Of a stretch of DNA of 43,360 nucleotides, positions 1 to 7,543 are shown in pieces. The notes below the pieces were generated by a model. The model did not search any database. It had not been told where the DNA came from and was given only the letters and a program-made list of their open reading frames with translations. Position numbers and translations under genes: made by a program. The stretch's first letter is position 1; each line of letters opens with the position of its first letter. The DNA is from Bryobacterales bacterium (GTDB lineage Bacteria; Acidobacteriota; Terriglobia; Bryobacterales; UBA6623), in NCBI GenBank assembly GCA_022824585.1, contig JAJDZN010000245.1, positions 1-43,360 of the forward strand. The letters are read 5' to 3'.

Positions 1-102
1 CTCTCGATTCACTCCCCCAACCGCACCGCCGCAGATCGCCCTTAACTCCTTCCTGCAGTAGCGAATCTACTTGAAAAATCCTTGCACTACCGCAGGAAAT
101 AA

Positions 103-873
103 TCCGAAAAACCCCGCACGAATCTATCTGAAATTCAACACTGGCTGCATCACGACGCCATCCGCCCCTGGCAGCACCGCTGCTGGATCTTCCCGCGCGA
201 CCCCGACTTCGCCTGCAAGGCCGGCCGCATCCTCGACCTCTATCACCGCACTTGGCAGGGTGCCCCCCTGCACGAGTCCGATTTCGTCATCTCGGCCGAC
301 GAGAAGACCTCCATCCAGGCGCGTCAGCGTCGGCATCCCACAGTGCCCCCGCAACCCGGCCGGCCCGCCAAGGTCGAGCACGAATACAAACGCCTCGGCG
401 CCTGGGCCTACCTCGCCGCCCGCGATGTCCATCGGGCCAAGCTGTTCGGCCGCTGCGAAGCCAAGTCCGGCATCGCCCCCTTCCAGCGCCTCGTCGACCA
501 AGTCATGCAGCAGCCGCCCTACCGCCAGGCGCGGCGTGTCTTCTGGATCGTCGACAACGGCTCCTCCCATCGCGGACTCACCGCGATCCGGCGGCTCCGC
601 CAACGCTACTCCAACCTCCTGTTGGTGCATACCCCGGTCCACGCCAGTTGGCTCAACCAGGTCGAAGTCTATTTCTCCGTGCTGCAGCGCAAAGCGCTCA
701 CCCCCAATGACTTCGACTCTCTGGACGATCTTGCCCAGCGGCTCCACGCGTTCGAGCGCTATTACGAGGCCCTCGCCAAACCATTCCAGTGGAAGTTCAC
801 CCGCAATGACCTAGACGACCTCCTCCGGAGGATGAAGACCCCCGGCCTGCCCCGTGACCAACTCGTCGCGTGA
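103..873 (+). pseudogene. IS630-family transposase, N-terminally degenerate
   Basis: Reading from position 103 to the stop at 873 gives the catalytic part of an IS630/Tc1-type DDE transposase. The three catalytic acids are visible: Asp in ISADEKTSIQA (codon 298), Asp in FWIVDNGSSH (codon 553) and Glu in ASWLNQVEVYF (codon 664). The typical start of the core, DAIRPWQHRCWIFPRDPDF, lies at about 154-210. The N-terminal helix-turn-helix half is missing and there is an in-frame stop at 100-102. A neighbouring frame (about 75-128) reads LPQEIIRKTPHESI, which would join sensibly to SEIQHWLHHDA if a frameshift near 127 were repaired. That join is inference. I read this as a decayed or 5'-truncated copy. 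No credible ATG start with a ribosome site exists. The right end may lie near 891-910, but no matching left inverted repeat is present. Confidence 0.85.
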
Positions 874-1285
874 GGCGAGAATACGTTACCGAACTTACGG
901 ATTAGAGTACTTAGACATCTTGCGAGCAACCTTCCGCCCCTCGAACCAGTTGCTGCGCTAGCCGACAAGATGACAATTCCTCGGCGCAGACCCAGCGACA
1001 CCGCTATCTGCCCCACCGCAAGGCCGGGGCGCTGCGCAATAGACCGCCTCCGGTGGAAACCGTTGCCCGTGCCGACCGACCGCGGACGCGTCGACGGCGT
1101 CGGGCAGGCGCTGGCGTAGGTCCGGGCCGACGAAGTTGGGCTTGGCGGGCCCGGGCCTCGGATGCCGAACCGAGCCGTGCCGGAATCGTAGCCGAATGTA
1201 TCACGGCTCGTGCGAGATCCTACTTGAGACCGGCACGGTCGGCTCTTAGGAGCAAGGGACCCGTGGTGTCGACCCCTGCCGTGCG
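874..1285. other. Non-coding stretch after the IS630 remnant
   Basis: No open frame here shows recognisable protein similarity. The first 40 bases probably include the right end of the IS630 element; the sequence near 891-910 is followed by a TA, as expected for this family, but the partner repeat is not in the window. The remainder is GC-rich with nothing I can name. Confidence 0.5.
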
Positions 1286-2278
1286 CTACTCGACTGTGCG
1301 GTATGTCTCGCGCAGGCCTGGTCGGAATTTGGGCGGGCTCTGGTACAGGTGGCCCTCGAGGAACGTCACGGTCTGGCTTCGACTCGACCTTGCAAGGGCA
1401 TCCAAGCCAGCCTTGTAGGCCGCGTAGTCAGGGCCGTCCCCTCCCATCCTTACGATTTGGTCCGGGCGGGCCGCCTTCCAGTGCTCGTAGCCGGCGTAGC
1501 GCACCATCAAGAACACTTCGTCGTACTCCGAGCTCTCTTCGAATCCACTCTCCGGCGGGTAGACAGCCTTCCACTGGCCGACGATGCGGGCACCGACTTT
1601 CTCGAGGTATGGCCAGATCCCTTCGGCGCCGCCTCTCAGCAGGCCGTCCGCTGCGCCCTTCTCCACCTCCCACTTCGTCAGAGCGACGATCTCGCGAGCA
1701 GGCCAATTCCGGTCGTTGCGGACGGGGCGCGGCCCGCCTTCGGGTGCCGCCTCGGCCGGTTCGTAGGTCTCGTCCAGCGCGGGCATGTAATACACCTGCG
1801 TGGTCGCGGTCATGCCCTCGAGAAAATATGCGCCGCTCGAGTCCGCCACATAGTGGTTGCGGGCGCTGAGGGCTTCGCGGTTGCGCCGGTAGTCGGGGCC
1901 GTTCCCGCCCAGCAGCAGGTGGCCTTGGCGGGTTGCCTTCCAGTGCTCGTAGCTGGCGTAGCGGGCTAGGCGGTACCCGTGGTCGAACGCAGGATCCGCG
2001 CCCGAGCCGTCCGGGTGGACCACCATCCACTGCCCGACAATGCGGCTTCCGATCTTCTCGAACCACGGCCAGACGCCCTCTCGGCTCAGCCGGAGGTAGG
2101 CGTCGTGTCCTCCCTTGTGAAACTTCTGGTGGCGCAGGACTAGCAACTCCGTTCCTTCTCTGGGCAGGTCGTTGCGGACTGGCCGCGGCGGATCCGCCGG
2201 CTGGCCGAACGCCAGCACGGCCAGCGCGGTCGCGGTCAGGGTCGCTGCAATCGGGGCATAGCGGGGGAATCCGGGCAT
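1286..2278 (-). CDS. Secreted tandem NIPSNAP-like (dimeric alpha-beta barrel) protein
   Basis: The 330-residue product starts with a signal peptide (hydrophobic to about residue 25, likely cleavage after AFG). It then carries two copies of the same domain of about 140 residues. Matching landmarks in copies 1 and 2 are RPVRND, GSRIVGQW and GARIVGQW, YASYEHWKA and YAGYEHWKA, and GGNGPDY and GGDGPDY. The pattern resembles NIPSNAP/dimeric alpha-beta barrel proteins, which are common as extracytoplasmic proteins of unknown role in Acidobacteria and Planctomycetes. A tandem fusion would let one chain form the pseudo-dimer that single-domain members form as homodimers; this is inference. It is divergent from the methyltransferase gene at 2409. 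No enzymatic function can be assigned. Confidence 0.75.
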   Translation of the reverse strand: MPGFPRYAPIAATLTATALAVLAFGQPADPPRPVRNDLPREGTELLVLRHQKFHKGGHDAYLRLSREGVWPWFEKIGSRIVGQWMVVHPDGSGADPAFDHGYRLARYASYEHWKATRQGHLLLGGNGPDYRRNREALSARNHYVADSSGAYFLEGMTATTQVYYMPALDETYEPAEAAPEGGPRPVRNDRNWPAREIVALTKWEVEKGAADGLLRGGAEGIWPYLEKVGARIVGQWKAVYPPESGFEESSEYDEVFLMVRYAGYEHWKAARPDQIVRMGGDGPDYAAYKAGLDALARSSRSQTVTFLEGHLYQSPPKFRPGLRETYRTVE

Positions 2279-2408
2279 CGCGCTCTACAGTGTAGTGGGC
2301 CGCGCGTCAGCCAGCGGCCTGACACTGCGGCGCGCAACCGCCCGTCCCTGACCGGACCGAGCGCGATCTTGCTGCGGGTGATAATGGATCGCTTGGCACT
2401 GTGCGCGA

Positions 2409-3296
2409 ATGTCGCTGCCCGTTAACAAAGTCTCGACCGCGGATTTAGTAGCCTCTGCCCGCGGATGGCACATGCGCCACCCGACGCCGATCTTTGACGA
2501 TCCCTATGCGAAGAAGCTGTGCGGGCCGGTGCTTGGCTTGGCTCTGAGGTTTCGCCCGTTCGAGTGGTTGCTGTTCAAGGTCGTACTGGCTCCCTTGATG
2601 CCCGTCAGCATGTGCGTGATCATGCGAGCGCGCTACGCCGAGCAAGGTCTCGAGCGCGCGGTTGCGGAAGGTGTTCGGCAATACGTCATCCTCGGCGCCG
2701 GAATGGACTCTTTCGCATTTCGCCGGCCGGATCTCTTGGAACTGATCAATGCGTTCGAGGTCGACCACCCTGTGACGCAGAAGAAGAAGCTGGATCGCAT
2801 TGCCAAAGCTAGGCTCGCCGTACCCGGGAAGCACCACTTCATCGCCGCGGACTTGTCCGCCGTCTCCATAGTGGACGCCCTGGCCGGTACGGCCTTCGAC
2901 ATGTCCAAGCCCACGTTTCTTTCCTTGCTGGGAGTCGCCTACTACCTGACTCCCGAGACTCTGGCGGAGACTGCGAGATCCATATCGCAGGGATTGCGCC
3001 CCGGTACGCGGCTGGTGATTGACTATCTCTTGGACGAAGAATCGTGCGACCCTGCAACCCAGCCGCTACGCGAGACGCTGCTCAAGTTTGTCGAGGGAAG
3101 AGGAGAGCCGATGCGCAGCTCGTACGCGCTGGACGAGATGAACGCGCTGATGGCGGACAGTGGCTTCAAGCCGGTCGAGAATTTCGCGATCACCGATTTG
3201 GAAGAGGGCTATCGCGAAGAATTCGGCGGACTGCCGTTCGAGATCCCCGGGCTTTTTGGTTTTGGCACGTTCGAGGTTGTGGGCGAGCCCGATTGA
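2409..3296 (+). CDS. SAM-dependent methyltransferase, LCM/PPM1-like family
   Basis: The 295-residue protein matches the bacterial class I methyltransferase family related to leucine carboxyl methyltransferase. It begins with the family-typical start (VSTADLVASARGWHM, then the F-D-D-P-Y-A motif near residue 31). The SAM-binding motif I is VILGAGMDSFAFR at about residues 93-105, followed by the acidic motif FEVDHP near 115. A motif II-like segment, TFLSLLGVAYYLTPE, lies near 172-186. Length fits the family (270-310). Members methylate diverse small-molecule or polyketide carboxyl or hydroxyl groups; the substrate cannot be inferred from this locus. It is a single-gene unit, and the ATG at 2409 is the first start compatible with the conserved N-terminus. 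Confidence 0.88.
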   Translation: MSLPVNKVSTADLVASARGWHMRHPTPIFDDPYAKKLCGPVLGLALRFRPFEWLLFKVVLAPLMPVSMCVIMRARYAEQGLERAVAEGVRQYVILGAGMDSFAFRRPDLLELINAFEVDHPVTQKKKLDRIAKARLAVPGKHHFIAADLSAVSIVDALAGTAFDMSKPTFLSLLGVAYYLTPETLAETARSISQGLRPGTRLVIDYLLDEESCDPATQPLRETLLKFVEGRGEPMRSSYALDEMNALMADSGFKPVENFAITDLEEGYREEFGGLPFEIPGLFGFGTFEVVGEPD

Positions 3297-3442
3297 CCCG
3301 ACATGCGCTGGGTCGGAGGGAACAGCGACTGGTGGGGTTGATCGGCGGGCCTATGGTTCCGCCGCTGCTGCGGCTTCAACCGAATCGATTGCAACCGGCT
3401 GATCGCCCTATCGCTGCCCCACCGCCTCCTTCTCGGGCGGGC

Positions 3443-3553
3443 CTCCAGATTGCGGCGATTACCCGCTCGTGTGGCATGGCGGTGGCGACGCGCAACATAC
3501 GTGACTTCGAAGACACGGGGGTCGAAATACTCGATCCATTGAACAGTGCATGA
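3443..3553 (+). pseudogene. Remnant of a PIN-domain (VapC/FitB-type) toxin, C-terminus only
   Basis: The last 36 codons before the stop at 3551 read as the end of a PIN-domain ribonuclease toxin: LQIAAITRSCGMAVATRN, then DFEDTG and EILDP. In intact proteins this segment holds the final helix, the TRN...DF strand with a metal-binding Asp, and the C-terminal tail. Nothing upstream in any frame restores the N-terminal catalytic Asp or the middle of the domain, and no antitoxin gene is adjacent. I therefore call it a truncated relic of a toxin-antitoxin module. The match rests on pattern recognition of the TRN-x-x-DF-x-x-TGV signature. Confidence 0.7.
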
Positions 3554-3689
3554 ACGGAGTGCCTCCGGCCATAGGAGTTGCCGCCGCCCACCGCCAGCCC
3601 TCCCGTCTCAGGCGTCGGCTCACTTGCCAGCTCCCGCAAGGCGGATGTGGCGGCTGCCAGCACGTTTCGGAATCCGTAGACTGTGCCGG

Positions 3690-4253
3690 CTAGCGGATCG
3701 GCAGCCCGGACAGCGCGCAGGCGTAGGCTTCGAGCAACCGCGTCTTGCGCATCGGTGCGCGGCGTCGCTTGAGCCGGGCCAAGACGGGGACGACACCATG
3801 GCAGAACCAGGCGGCGAACGGAATGGCACCAAGGGTCAGGTACGTCCAGACTGTGCTCAGCATCTGCCGATGCATGTCAGTGATCGTGATCTTGGAGCGC
3901 AGGTCCGTGACTTGGTCGAGCGCTTCCTCCCAGGCTCGCGTTTGCCGCTGGAGGTTTGCGGATCGCCAGATGTCGTGCCCTTGCAGCAGAGCCAGCCCGG
4001 CGCGCGTGAGGGTGAAGTCCTGCGAGGCCCACGCAATGCTGCGAAGGCTGTCCCGCAGTAGCAGGTAGGCCGGCTCACCGAATCCGACGTGGCCGAGACG
4101 GGCGAATTCAAACAGTTCCGCTTCCATGAAACGGAGTCGGCGGCGCAATCCCTCGGCACTGCACTGCCTGGAGATCTTGGCAATTGCCAGCGCGGCCGCG
4201 CTGGCGAGCAGCGTTGCCCGCACCAAGCTTACGGTTTCTGGATCAAGCGTCAT
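3690..4253 (-). CDS. Small membrane protein of unknown function
   Basis: The chosen start (MTLDPETVSL, ATG at 4253) has a GGAGG ribosome site 8-12 bases upstream and lies about 85 bases downstream of a good promoter. The longer open frame to 4358 would begin before the likely transcription start. The 187-residue protein has a hydrophobic stretch near residues 8-26 (VSLVRATLLASAAALAIA), a soluble middle rich in Arg, Gln and Glu with helical character (about 45-125), and a second hydrophobic segment (TYLTLGAIPFAAWFCHGVVP) near residues 136-155. A basic tail follows. I do not recognise a family. A two-helix inner-membrane protein with a cytoplasmic or periplasmic helical middle is the most that can be said. 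Confidence 0.6.
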   Translation of the reverse strand: MTLDPETVSLVRATLLASAAALAIAKISRQCSAEGLRRRLRFMEAELFEFARLGHVGFGEPAYLLLRDSLRSIAWASQDFTLTRAGLALLQGHDIWRSANLQRQTRAWEEALDQVTDLRSKITITDMHRQMLSTVWTYLTLGAIPFAAWFCHGVVPVLARLKRRRAPMRKTRLLEAYACALSGLPIR

Positions 4254-4338
4254 GAGGTGTCCTCCCAGTTCTGCCGATCGATCGCCGAGCGGACGTCGCT
4301 CTCGACGGAGGCAGACGCTGAATTCACGATTTTCTGGT

Positions 4339-4368
4339 AGTATTTCTGATTCTTGCACATGATGTCAA
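4339..4368 (-). promoter_or_regulatory. Sigma70-like promoter for the small membrane protein gene
   Basis: On the minus strand a perfect -35 hexamer TTGACA (4368-4363) is followed after 18 bases by AATACT (4344-4339), 4 of 6 to the consensus -10. It sits in a locally AT-rich patch (about 4330-4420) inside otherwise GC-rich DNA. The expected start of transcription is near 4332, which gives an 80-base leader before the ATG at 4253. Confidence 0.5.
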
Positions 4369-4458
4369 GTCTATATCTAGATTTTTTCGTATTTTATTTT
4401 CCTTCGGCTTGTAATTGTGAATGAAGCTGGCTGAGGGCTCTCTAAGAAGGGCCGAAGC

Positions 4459-4525
4459 AAGGGCACGCTCGCCGACATTGACTACGGCCTCGAAGTGCTG
4501 GATTTACCAGCGAGCGTGGCCCCTT
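4459..4525. repeat. Imperfect inverted repeat upstream of the sulfatase gene
   Basis: The arm CACGCTCGC at 4464-4472 is perfectly complementary to GCGAGCGTG at 4510-4518. Further pairing of AAGGG with CCCTT is possible beyond a short bulge (4459-4463 with 4521-4525). The arms are separated by 37 bases and end about 50 bases before the sulfatase start. It could form a leader hairpin or be the trace of a small palindromic element. Confidence 0.35.
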
Positions 4526-4577
4526 CGAGCGAATGAAGCAGCGGCTAGCGCTAGAATCTAGGTTTCGCGGTGATCCG

Positions 4578-5990
4578 ATGTATCGAACTGCTCTTACACT
4601 CTGCTTGGCTGCACTGCTAGCGTCTCCGTCTGCTGGGCAGGAGAGCCGACGCCCGAACATTATCTTCATCTTGGCCGATGACCTAGGGTACGGCGATCTC
4701 GGCTCATACGGACAAACTGTAATCCAAACGCCCCAGCTCGACCGCATGGCCGCCGAGGGAATCCGCTTCACGCACTTCTATGCAGGAGCGACCGTGTGCG
4801 CCCCGTCGCGGAGCGTGTTGATGACCGGGCAGCACATGGGACACACGCACGTCCGCGGCAACGCCCCTGGCCCCCGGATGGATGCCCAGTCTCTGCGGGA
4901 TATCGATGTCACCGTGGCCGAGGTGCTCAAGGAAGCCGATTACTCCACCGCCCTGTTCGGCAAGTGGGGCCTCGGCGAGGTGGACTTGCCGGGCCACCCG
5001 CTCAAGCAGGGCTTCGACACGTTCTTCGGATACCTGAATCAAGTCCACGCGCACAACTACTACCCAGAGTTCCTGTGGAAGGGGCTGGAGAGGATGCCGT
5101 TGCGCAACAAGGTCCAGCGCGTATCGCGGACCTATGGCGGATTCACCGGCGGATGGGCGACTGAGCGCAACGAGTATTCCCACGATGTGATCATGCGCGA
5201 GGCGATGGCTTGGCTCGAGAATCGCGGCGACGCGCCGTTCTTCATGTACTTGGCGCTCACGATTCCGCATGCCAACAACGAGGGCACGCGCGGCACGGGC
5301 GACGGCGCCGAGATTCCCGATCACGGGATCTATTCCGGCAGGGACTGGCCGGACCCGGACAAGGGGCAGGCGGCCATGATCTCCCACATGGACCGCGATG
5401 TCGGGCGACTGCTCGACAAGTTGGCTGAGATGGGAATTGCCAAGGACACCGTGGTGATGTTCTCGTCCGACAACGGACCGCACAACGAATCTAACCATGA
5501 CCTGCTCAAGTTCAATCCATCCGGTCGTTTGCGGGGCATTAAGAGAGATCTCTACGACGGTGGTATCAGAGTGCCGTTCCTCGCTTGGTGGCCGGGTACG
5601 ATCCAACCTGGCCGGGTTTCCGACCACATCGGCTATTTCGGGGATCTGATGGCAACCTCTGCTGAACTGGCCAGTGCGGACCTGCCGGAAGACACCGACT
5701 CGGTGAGCTTTGCGCCCACGCTGACCGGAAGGATCGGCGAGCAGCAGGAGCACAAGTACCTGTATTGGGAGTTCTATGAGGGTGGCTCGGCGCAAGCCGT
5801 ACGGACGCGCCAGTGGAAGGGCGTGCGCAAGCCGATGCTGACGGGCCGTATCGAACTGTATGACGTGACGCGTGATGAGGCCGAGAAATACGACATCGCA
5901 CGCAATCATCCCGAAGTTGTGAAAGAGATCGAAGACATGATGGCAGAGGCCCACTTGGCACATCCGAACTGGAAGCCTCCAGCGCAATAG
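4578..5990 (+). CDS. Secreted type I sulfatase (formylglycine-dependent)
   Basis: The start at 4578 gives a clean signal peptide (MYRTALTLCLAALLASPSAG) directly before the mature domain; an open frame from 4533 would bury it. The 470-residue protein has all sulfatase landmarks. These are the metal-binding pair ADD at residues 33-35, the formylglycine site C-A-P-S-R with Cys74 (the C-x-P-S-R signature), the FGKWGLGE variant of the G-K-W-x-L-G motif, and FSSDNGPH in the second metal-binding segment. Cys74 must be oxidised by a formylglycine-generating enzyme, not present here. The family removes sulfate esters, typically from polysaccharides, in the periplasm or outside the cell. The substrate is unknown; no glycosidase neighbours. 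It is a single gene ending 20 bases before the convergent ribbon-helix-helix gene. Confidence 0.93.
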   Translation: MYRTALTLCLAALLASPSAGQESRRPNIIFILADDLGYGDLGSYGQTVIQTPQLDRMAAEGIRFTHFYAGATVCAPSRSVLMTGQHMGHTHVRGNAPGPRMDAQSLRDIDVTVAEVLKEADYSTALFGKWGLGEVDLPGHPLKQGFDTFFGYLNQVHAHNYYPEFLWKGLERMPLRNKVQRVSRTYGGFTGGWATERNEYSHDVIMREAMAWLENRGDAPFFMYLALTIPHANNEGTRGTGDGAEIPDHGIYSGRDWPDPDKGQAAMISHMDRDVGRLLDKLAEMGIAKDTVVMFSSDNGPHNESNHDLLKFNPSGRLRGIKRDLYDGGIRVPFLAWWPGTIQPGRVSDHIGYFGDLMATSAELASADLPEDTDSVSFAPTLTGRIGEQQEHKYLYWEFYEGGSAQAVRTRQWKGVRKPMLTGRIELYDVTRDEAEKYDIARNHPEVVKEIEDMMAEAHLAHPNWKPPAQ

Positions 5991-6009
5991 CTCGGACGCA
6001 ACGGATGAT

Positions 6010-6237
6010 CTAGGATTCCTTGGCGGTCGGCGAGGACTCGGTGCTGTCAGGCGAGCCCTCGCGAGTGCTTTCGTCGAGCTTCGCCCGCTGGGGGAAGCGC
6101 CCGGCTCGGCGCAAGCTGTCTCGAAGGAGATAGTCGATTTGGCCGTTGACGCTGCGCAACTCGTCGGCCGCCCAGCGCTGAAGCGCCTCGAAGACCTCGG
6201 GGTCGGTGCGGAATAGGAATGGCTTCCGGCCCGACAT
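6010..6237 (-). CDS. Ribbon-helix-helix (Arc-like) small protein linked to the SPFH gene
   Basis: The 75-residue protein has an Arc/MetJ-like ribbon-helix-helix core: a short basic strand (KPFLFRTDPE), helix 1 (VFEALQRWAADELR) and helix 2 (VNGQIDYLLRDSLRRAG), followed by a disordered Ser/Glu-rich tail. The ATG at 6237 has a GGGGAG ribosome site eight to nine bases upstream. It is the second gene of a two-gene operon behind the SPFH protein, 42 bases away. This pairing recurs in many actinobacteria and other phyla, from general knowledge of SPFH neighbourhoods. It may be a DNA-binding autoregulator of the operon or a protein-interaction partner; the sequence alone does not decide. Confidence 0.8.
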   Translation of the reverse strand: MSGRKPFLFRTDPEVFEALQRWAADELRSVNGQIDYLLRDSLRRAGRFPQRAKLDESTREGSPDSTESSPTAKES

Positions 6238-6279
6238 TCACCGACTCCCCTCAGCAACTGGGCATCGCAGGCTTCCAAC

Positions 6280-7149
6280 CTACTGGTAGAGCGTTCCGGT
6301 GTTAAGCACCGGCTGCGTGCCCTTGTCGCCACACAAGACGACGAGCAGATTGCTGACCATGGCCGCCTTGCGCTCCTCGTCAAGTTCGATGATGTCTTGA
6401 CTGGCTAGTTGTTCCAGCGCCATCTGGACCATGCCAACTGCGCCCTCCACGATCCGGCTGCGGGCCGCGATGATGGCGCCGGCCTGCTGCCGCTGGAGCA
6501 TGGCCGATGCGATTTCTGGGGCATAGGCCAGGTGAGTGATCCGGGCTTCGAGGACCTCCACGCCCGCAGCGACAAGACGGCCTTGGATCTCGGTCTTCAA
6601 TTGGCCGGCGATCTCCTCTGTATTTCCGCGTAGGGACAATTGCCCGTCCGTCTGCGTGTCATACGGGTATTGGGTCGCTAGATTGCGGACAGCGGCCTCG
6701 CTCTGGACCTGCACGAAGTTGATGTAGTCGTCCACCTCGAAACACGCTTCGGCCGTATCAACGACCTTCCAGACCACCACGGAGGCGATCTCGATGGGAT
6801 TGCCGTCCGTGTCGTTGACCTTGGAGCGCTCGGTCTCGAAGTTGCGCACCCGGACCGAGATCCGCCGCTTCGTGTAGAACGGGTTGGCCCAACGAAGACC
6901 ATGCTTGTGCACAGTGCCCACGTACCTTCCGAAGAGTTGCAGCACGCGCGCCTCGTTCGGGTTGACCATGAACAGGCCGAACATCAGAACCACGTCGACT
7001 AGAGCCAGCAACACACCGGCGGCGATTGCTAGCGGCTCGTTGCTCGCGATGCCGCCCAGGAACAGGGTGACGCCGAGAGCGAGCGTACCCAGCAGTGCGA
7101 GCAGCGCAAGCCCGCCGCTCAGTGCGGGGACCGTTTTTTCTTGAGTCAT
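6280..7149 (-). CDS. SPFH/band-7 (stomatin-like) membrane protein
   Basis: Two hydrophobic segments near residues 10-65 anchor the protein. The SPFH/PHB domain follows ([19 protein letters not shown] through [18 protein letters not shown]), then a helical region ([13 protein letters not shown], residues about 205-265) and a short tail. Two ATGs are adjacent (7152 and 7149). The GGAGG site is only two bases from the first but five from the second, so I chose 7149 (289 residues). SPFH proteins form ring or cage oligomers that organise membrane microdomains and often control membrane proteases. Here the only partner is the small ribbon-helix-helix protein downstream; no protease or NfeD gene is present, which separates it from the HflKC and YbbK types. 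Confidence 0.9.
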   Translation of the reverse strand: MTQEKTVPALSGGLALLALLGTLALGVTLFLGGIASNEPLAIAAGVLLALVDVVLMFGLFMVNPNEARVLQLFGRYVGTVHKHGLRWANPFYTKRRISVRVRNFETERSKVNDTDGNPIEIASVVVWKVVDTAEACFEVDDYINFVQVQSEAAVRNLATQYPYDTQTDGQLSLRGNTEEIAGQLKTEIQGRLVAAGVEVLEARITHLAYAPEIASAMLQRQQAGAIIAARSRIVEGAVGMVQMALEQLASQDIIELDEERKAAMVSNLLVVLCGDKGTQPVLNTGTLYQ

Positions 7150-7171
7150 CATTGCCTCCGATGATGTCTTA

Positions 7172-7200
7172 ATGATATCACTAAAATATCATCACGTCAA
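7172..7200 (-). promoter_or_regulatory. Promoter and overlapping palindromic operator of the SPFH operon
   Basis: On the minus strand TTGACG (7200-7195) and TATCAT (7177-7172, 5 of 6 to the consensus) are spaced by exactly 17 bases. A perfect inverted repeat, ATGATAT - 7 bases - ATATCAT (7172-7192), covers the -10 and most of the spacer. A regulator bound there would block RNA polymerase. Transcription would start near 7165, giving a 16-base leader with the GGAGG site. The regulator is not identified; the ribbon-helix-helix protein of the operon is one candidate, a PadR-type regulator elsewhere another. Confidence 0.65.
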
Positions 7201-7543
7201 GAACACTGAGCGAGAAGCTGAGAATATCGCGAACGATCGAGCCGCGAATTTGGTGGAGGTTCTGCAGGGCGATTGTGGCGGGAGCGGTAGCCGATGCGGC
7301 ATTGCCGCCGCTGGCAAACTGCGCGACGGAGTTCATGGCACATCAGTGTCATCTCCCGCCGGTGGCCGCCGTCTACCTCTTCTGCTGGTCTCTGCCAACT
7401 AGGCCTGCTGAAAGATGATGGCCTCTCCCACCTCGCCGGCTTTTCGCGCAGCGATCTGGATGCAATTCAATCGTCCAGATCGCCCCCCGGCTTCCCGCTC
7501 TCGCTACTCTCTCCGCAAGCCTGAAGTAATATGAGGGCTTGGC
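7201..7543. other. Intergenic region between divergent operons
   Basis: About 340 bases separate the SPFH promoter from the start of the TPR-ASPIC gene. I see no credible protein or RNA gene. The rightward operon promoter must lie here, but no hexamer pair stands out. A purine-rich ATGAGGGC lies about 10 bases before the ATG at 7544 and may serve as its ribosome site. Confidence 0.5.

Noticed and set aside
4704..6383. Long minus-strand open frame (559 codons) opposite the sulfatase gene
   Set aside because: It is antisense to a clearly conserved sulfatase and carries no motif; long antisense frames are expected in GC-rich genes.
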